From positions 1 through 33,708 of the forward strand of contig MSHC01000022.1 in NCBI GenBank assembly GCA_001940995.1: DNA of 33,708 bases, written 5' to 3'. The notes beneath the pieces were generated by a model that did not search any database, had not been told where the DNA came from, and saw only the letters and a program-made list of their open reading frames with translations. Position 1 is the first letter of the stretch; every line of letters starts with the position of its first letter. Origin of the DNA: Ruminococcus sp. Phil15 (GTDB lineage Bacteria; Bacillota; Clostridia; Oscillospirales; Ruminococcaceae). This document shows, one piece after another, positions 31,408 to 33,708 of this stretch. The translations under genes and the position numbers were made by a program.

Positions 31408-31863
31408 TCACATTCCCATAGTAAAACCCTGTTCTTCATCTTCGGATTCATCCTCGTCAGAATCGTCCTCAAAATCGCCTACAGCGGCTGTTTCCTCCGG
31501 CCCGGTATCTTCCTCGGTCTGTTCGGAATCGTCCGTCTGTGTGTCGCTGACGCTCTCACGCTCGGTCATATCCCGTTCCAGCTCGGTTTCGATCAGCCCG
31601 ATGATAAATTCTTTCTGTGTCATGTTGTTGCGCTGCAGGTACTCCTTGATTTGTTTGAACAAATCGTCCGGCACCTGAAATGCCAAAGTTCTCATATTTC
31701 CCATATCCTCCTTCGTCTTAAATTTCGGGTGGAGTTCGTCCTGCAATGCCAGCGTTACAAACTCTGCCATCGTCATGCCGTGGCTTTCAATATACTGTTT
31801 GACCTCCGCATGAAGCTCGGCGTCCACCTTAACCGTAATACCTCTCTTTTCCTCAGTCGGCAT
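31408..31863 (-). CDS. Tandem ribbon-helix-helix-like protein with acidic TMGM tail
   Basis: A 151-residue protein. ATG at 31863 is preferred, six bases after GGGGTG, although ATGs at 31872 and 31869 are possible. Two copies of the ribbon-helix-helix-like pattern are visible: GITVKVDAELHAEVKQYIESHGMTMAEFVTLAL (about 8-40) and TLAFQVPDDLFKQIKEYLQRNNMTQKEFIIGLI (about 60-92). One chain may thus mimic an RHH dimer. The C-terminal 45 residues are Asp/Glu/Ser-rich and end EEQGFTMGM. It overlaps the 46-residue gene and is probably a DNA-binding regulator. Confidence 0.82.
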   Translation of the reverse strand: MPTEEKRGITVKVDAELHAEVKQYIESHGMTMAEFVTLALQDELHPKFKTKEDMGNMRTLAFQVPDDLFKQIKEYLQRNNMTQKEFIIGLIETELERDMTERESVSDTQTDDSEQTEEDTGPEETAAVGDFEDDSDEDESEDEEQGFTMGM

Positions 31864-31993
31864 TATCATCACCCCGTTTCATATAGTTTTGAATTGCCCT
31901 GACCACGATTTCCTCTGCCGGGATTTCCTGCACAGCCGCCTGTTGCAGAAGCAGTTCCATCACCGGCTCCGAAAGTTCAATTTGAATTTCCAA
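31853..31993 (-). CDS. 46-residue protein, RHH-like fragment
   Basis: A short gene with TTG start at 31993 preceded by AGGAGG at the usual spacing. The protein starts (M)EIQIELSEPVMELLLQQAA and contains AEEIVVRAIQNYMKRG, a beta-helix-helix pattern like ribbon-helix-helix or VapB-type proteins. It overlaps the next gene's start by 11-20 bases, so translation is coupled. It may pair with the downstream RHH protein. Confidence 0.7.
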   Translation of the reverse strand: MEIQIELSEPVMELLLQQAAVQEIPAEEIVVRAIQNYMKRGDDNAD

Positions 31994-32004
31994 ATTTCCG
32001 CCTC

Positions 32005-33183
32005 CTACATTCCCATAACAGGAGATGCGCTCTCATCCATACCGTTATCCTGCGCTTCCTGTTCTTCTGCCTGTTCTTCCTGTGTCAGCTTGCGGAAAGA
32101 GTCCTCATCACTGTTTAACGCAAGCGTCCTACCGTTATCCCATTTCATGTGGATTTGCGCCATATCGTCAACAAAATCCACCGTGCCTCTTGTACCGGAA
32201 GGCACAGGCGCATAGGGATCGTTCATGTCGATGAGTTCTAAGCGTGTTCCGGGCGGATAGGTTTCTCTGTGTCTTCCCGCCAAGCGGTGCAGTCTTTCGT
32301 ATTCGTTCATATCGGTTTTCTCCTTTTCCTTCTCAGATTTTGGTTTTTGCGATTTCTCAATACAACCGTCAAGTTCATCTTCTGTACAAAGAAAATAATT
32401 GTCGCCGGAATGCCAGAAAGAGACGAACAAATCGCCGTCCTCGGTATGAATGGGCTGCTGCTCAAAATGTTCGCCAAATCCGTCCGAGCATTGTCCGAGC
32501 AGCCAGTCTTTGAAAACCTCCGTTTCGTCCTCTGTCAATTCTTCCTTGAATCGGCAATCAATTCTGCCGTACAGCCTCTCTTTGTATTCGTCTACCGTCC
32601 ATACAGCGGAGACGAGTTTCTTTTTGATGCCATCGTCATCATTAAAAAACTGTGCCATTTCATCTTCCGGCGAGGATTGCTCCATTTCCAGCAGTTCACG
32701 AATATCCCATTCATAGCTTTTCAGATAGAGATTGCCCACAGGCGTTGTATCGCCGTATTCAGAATCATCGATATTTCCGTCAAGCGGGCAGAAGAAGGAC
32801 ATTTTCACCTGTCCGGTCTGATCGGTCATATCCTTAATGTCACGGAGCAGCTCCGCAGTGCCGGTATATTGGTCATGTAACAGATTCTGTTCCAACTCCT
32901 GCTTGATATCTTCATTTGCATTCTGCACTGCAAAGGCGGCGGTATTGGCGTCGGCAAGAGTGCTGCTTTCGGTTAACAGGAAAAGCAGATGATTGCCGAT
33001 ATCACTGTCTGCATAGAGCTTGACTCGAATATCATCTTCCTCGTTATCAGTCAGCGGAATCCTTTCGAGCGCCTTACGGCAGCCGATGGAGCAAAGTTCC
33101 TCATAAATACTGAGATAATCCTTCGGCATCTCTGTCACAAGCGTATTTTCTTTGTTGGTTATGACCGCATTGATCAGCGCCAT
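32005..33183 (-). CDS. Two-part protein with C-terminal DUF4314 domain and VMGM tail
   Basis: A 392-residue acidic protein. Residues 1-285 are not assigned: a helical start and an alpha/beta middle with DLFVSFWHSGDNYFLCTEDE. A Lys/Glu linker at about 283-293 (KSEKEKEKTD) leads to a DUF4314 domain (about 294-365: YERLHRLAGRHRETYPPGTR, then GTRGTVDFVDDMAQIHMKWD), which is often a separate protein, so this may be a fusion. The tail is Glu/Gln-rich and ends ESASPVMGM. GGGGTG precedes the ATG; it overlaps the right-edge gene by ten bases. Function unknown. Confidence 0.78.
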   Translation of the reverse strand: MALINAVITNKENTLVTEMPKDYLSIYEELCSIGCRKALERIPLTDNEEDDIRVKLYADSDIGNHLLFLLTESSTLADANTAAFAVQNANEDIKQELEQNLLHDQYTGTAELLRDIKDMTDQTGQVKMSFFCPLDGNIDDSEYGDTTPVGNLYLKSYEWDIRELLEMEQSSPEDEMAQFFNDDDGIKKKLVSAVWTVDEYKERLYGRIDCRFKEELTEDETEVFKDWLLGQCSDGFGEHFEQQPIHTEDGDLFVSFWHSGDNYFLCTEDELDGCIEKSQKPKSEKEKEKTDMNEYERLHRLAGRHRETYPPGTRLELIDMNDPYAPVPSGTRGTVDFVDDMAQIHMKWDNGRTLALNSDEDSFRKLTQEEQAEEQEAQDNGMDESASPVMGM

Positions 33184-33708
33184 GCTTCATCACCCCGTTT
33201 CATGGATGTAATTGCTCCAAGTCCGAATCGGCGTATTGCCATCGCATTGCAGATGAGTCTGAATGCCTTTGGCGGCACAAGGCTCTTATCGGCAAGATCG
33301 CTTACGGTAAGGCAGCCTGTTCCGAGATACAAGTCCTTTGCCGCACAAAACAGGGGATAGCTGTATGCGGTTGTTCCGTGCAGGCGTATCTGCTCAAAGC
33401 AAATCACATTATTGCCGATGCAGTGTTTGACGGATCGCCACAGCATAAAATCAGCAGTCAGCAGATAAAGTGCGGCCATAAGCGCTTGATTGTTCTGATC
33501 CCTTTTTTTGATGAAACTCTCAAATACCGCACGATGCTTTTCATTTCTATAGTCCATCGGTTCTTTCTCACTTTCTTCGATATATTGATTCAGCCGCTTT
33601 TGAAACGGAGGAAAAACTGCAGCGTACAGTGTTTCCCTGAACACTTCGCCGGGAGAGGCTTCTCCACGCCTGATTTTCTGCACAATGCAGGACTTGTCAT
33701 TTTTGCCG
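33174..33708 (-). CDS. DUF6075-like protein, partial at right edge
   Basis: The frame is open to the window edge, so the true start is outside or is an internal codon (GTG at 33683 or ATG at 33560; neither has a clear ribosome binding site). Residues from MDYRNEKHRAVFESF onward resemble DUF6075 proteins (ALYLLTADFMLWRSVK, then ICNAMAIRRFGLG). The stretch before it (EASPGEVFRETLYAAVFPPF) looks like a different module, so this is either a fusion or a longer family member. The function is not known. Confidence 0.6.
   Translation of the reverse strand, partial: GKNDKSCIVQKIRRGEASPGEVFRETLYAAVFPPFQKRLNQYIEESEKEPMDYRNEKHRAVFESFIKKRDQNNQALMAALYLLTADFMLWRSVKHCIGNNVICFEQIRLHGTTAYSYPLFCAAKDLYLGTGCLTVSDLADKSLVPPKAFRLICNAMAIRRFGLGAITSMKRGDEAWR

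Noticed and set aside
31388..31410. T-box-like motif GGTGGTACC before the cytosine methyltransferase (also near 829-837 on the minus strand)
   Set aside because: Only the short antiterminator-like motif is present; no stem I, specifier loop or terminator accompanies it, and the upstream sequence is coding.
1..33708. CRISPR arrays, tRNA or rRNA genes, plasmid replication origin, antibiotic resistance genes
   Set aside because: No regularly spaced repeats, tRNA-like cloverleaf sequences, rRNA segments, iteron arrays or known resistance proteins were seen while reading both strands.

Overview
The window is about 33.7 kb of an integrative and conjugative element (ICE) of the Tn1549/CTn type found in Firmicutes (Clostridia, probably a gut Oscillospiraceae or Lachnospiraceae host). 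This rests on the gene set (MobP-type relaxase, VirD4, VirB4, PrgI, TrbL-like, CHAP hydrolase, DUF3852, DUF3789, DUF4314, DUF6103, SpoVG-like and AbrB-like proteins), the strong AGGAGG ribosome binding sites, and a Gram-positive sortase/adhesin pair. The integrase and the true element ends are not visible.

Almost everything is read from right to left on the minus strand. In transcription order: (1) about 33.7-26 kb, a cargo and anti-defence block: DUF6075-like partial gene, DUF4314 protein, two small DNA-binding-type proteins, an orphan C5 cytosine methyltransferase, an ArdA/LPD28 antirestriction-type protein, a small unknown, DUF3789, a D12-class adenine methyltransferase, two AbrB-like proteins and a SpoVG-like protein. 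(2) About 26-20 kb, surface functions: a Pro/Glu-rich lipoprotein and a 1445-residue thioester/SpaA/VaFE adhesin with a VPQTG sorting signal, then a DUF4406 protein. (3) About 20.5-13.8 kb, the mating channel: DUF3852 small membrane protein, TrbL-like, PrgI, a VirB4-companion protein, class B sortase, VirB4 ATPase, CHAP hydrolase. (4) About 13.8-7.7 kb, small proteins plus an amidoligase / gamma-glutamylcyclotransferase pair. (5) About 7.7-0.9 kb, a noncoding probable oriT, a relaxosome protein, relaxase fused to Sel1 repeats, a toprim/DUF3991 primase-like protein, VirD4 coupling protein and a winged-helix protein. (6) Below 0.9 kb, an operator-rich intergenic region, an XRE regulator and the start of another helix-turn-helix gene.

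The amidoligase gene is cut in two by a plus-strand insertion of about 3.5 kb that carries three overlapping tyrosine recombinases. This is a RIT (Recombinase In Trio) element, AT-richer than its surroundings, with a 20-bp palindrome at one end and an 11-bp-stem hairpin at the other. All three recombinases keep the R-K-HxxR-H-Y residues, so the element looks intact, while the interrupted amidoligase loses its C-terminal EFR motif.

The least explained signal is a shared C-terminal tail. At least nine unrelated soluble proteins of the element end in an acidic or Ser/Glu-rich stretch followed by hydrophobic-x-Met (or Leu) at the very C-terminus (GMSM, SMSM, KLSM, ILSM, APSM, GMVM, TMGM, VMGM, MMSL), while none of the channel, adhesin or relaxosome proteins do. 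I propose it as a candidate targeting tag, possibly for export through the element's own type IV secretion system. A second notable signal is a terminator/antiterminator-like pair of mutually exclusive hairpins directly before the adenine methyltransferase gene.
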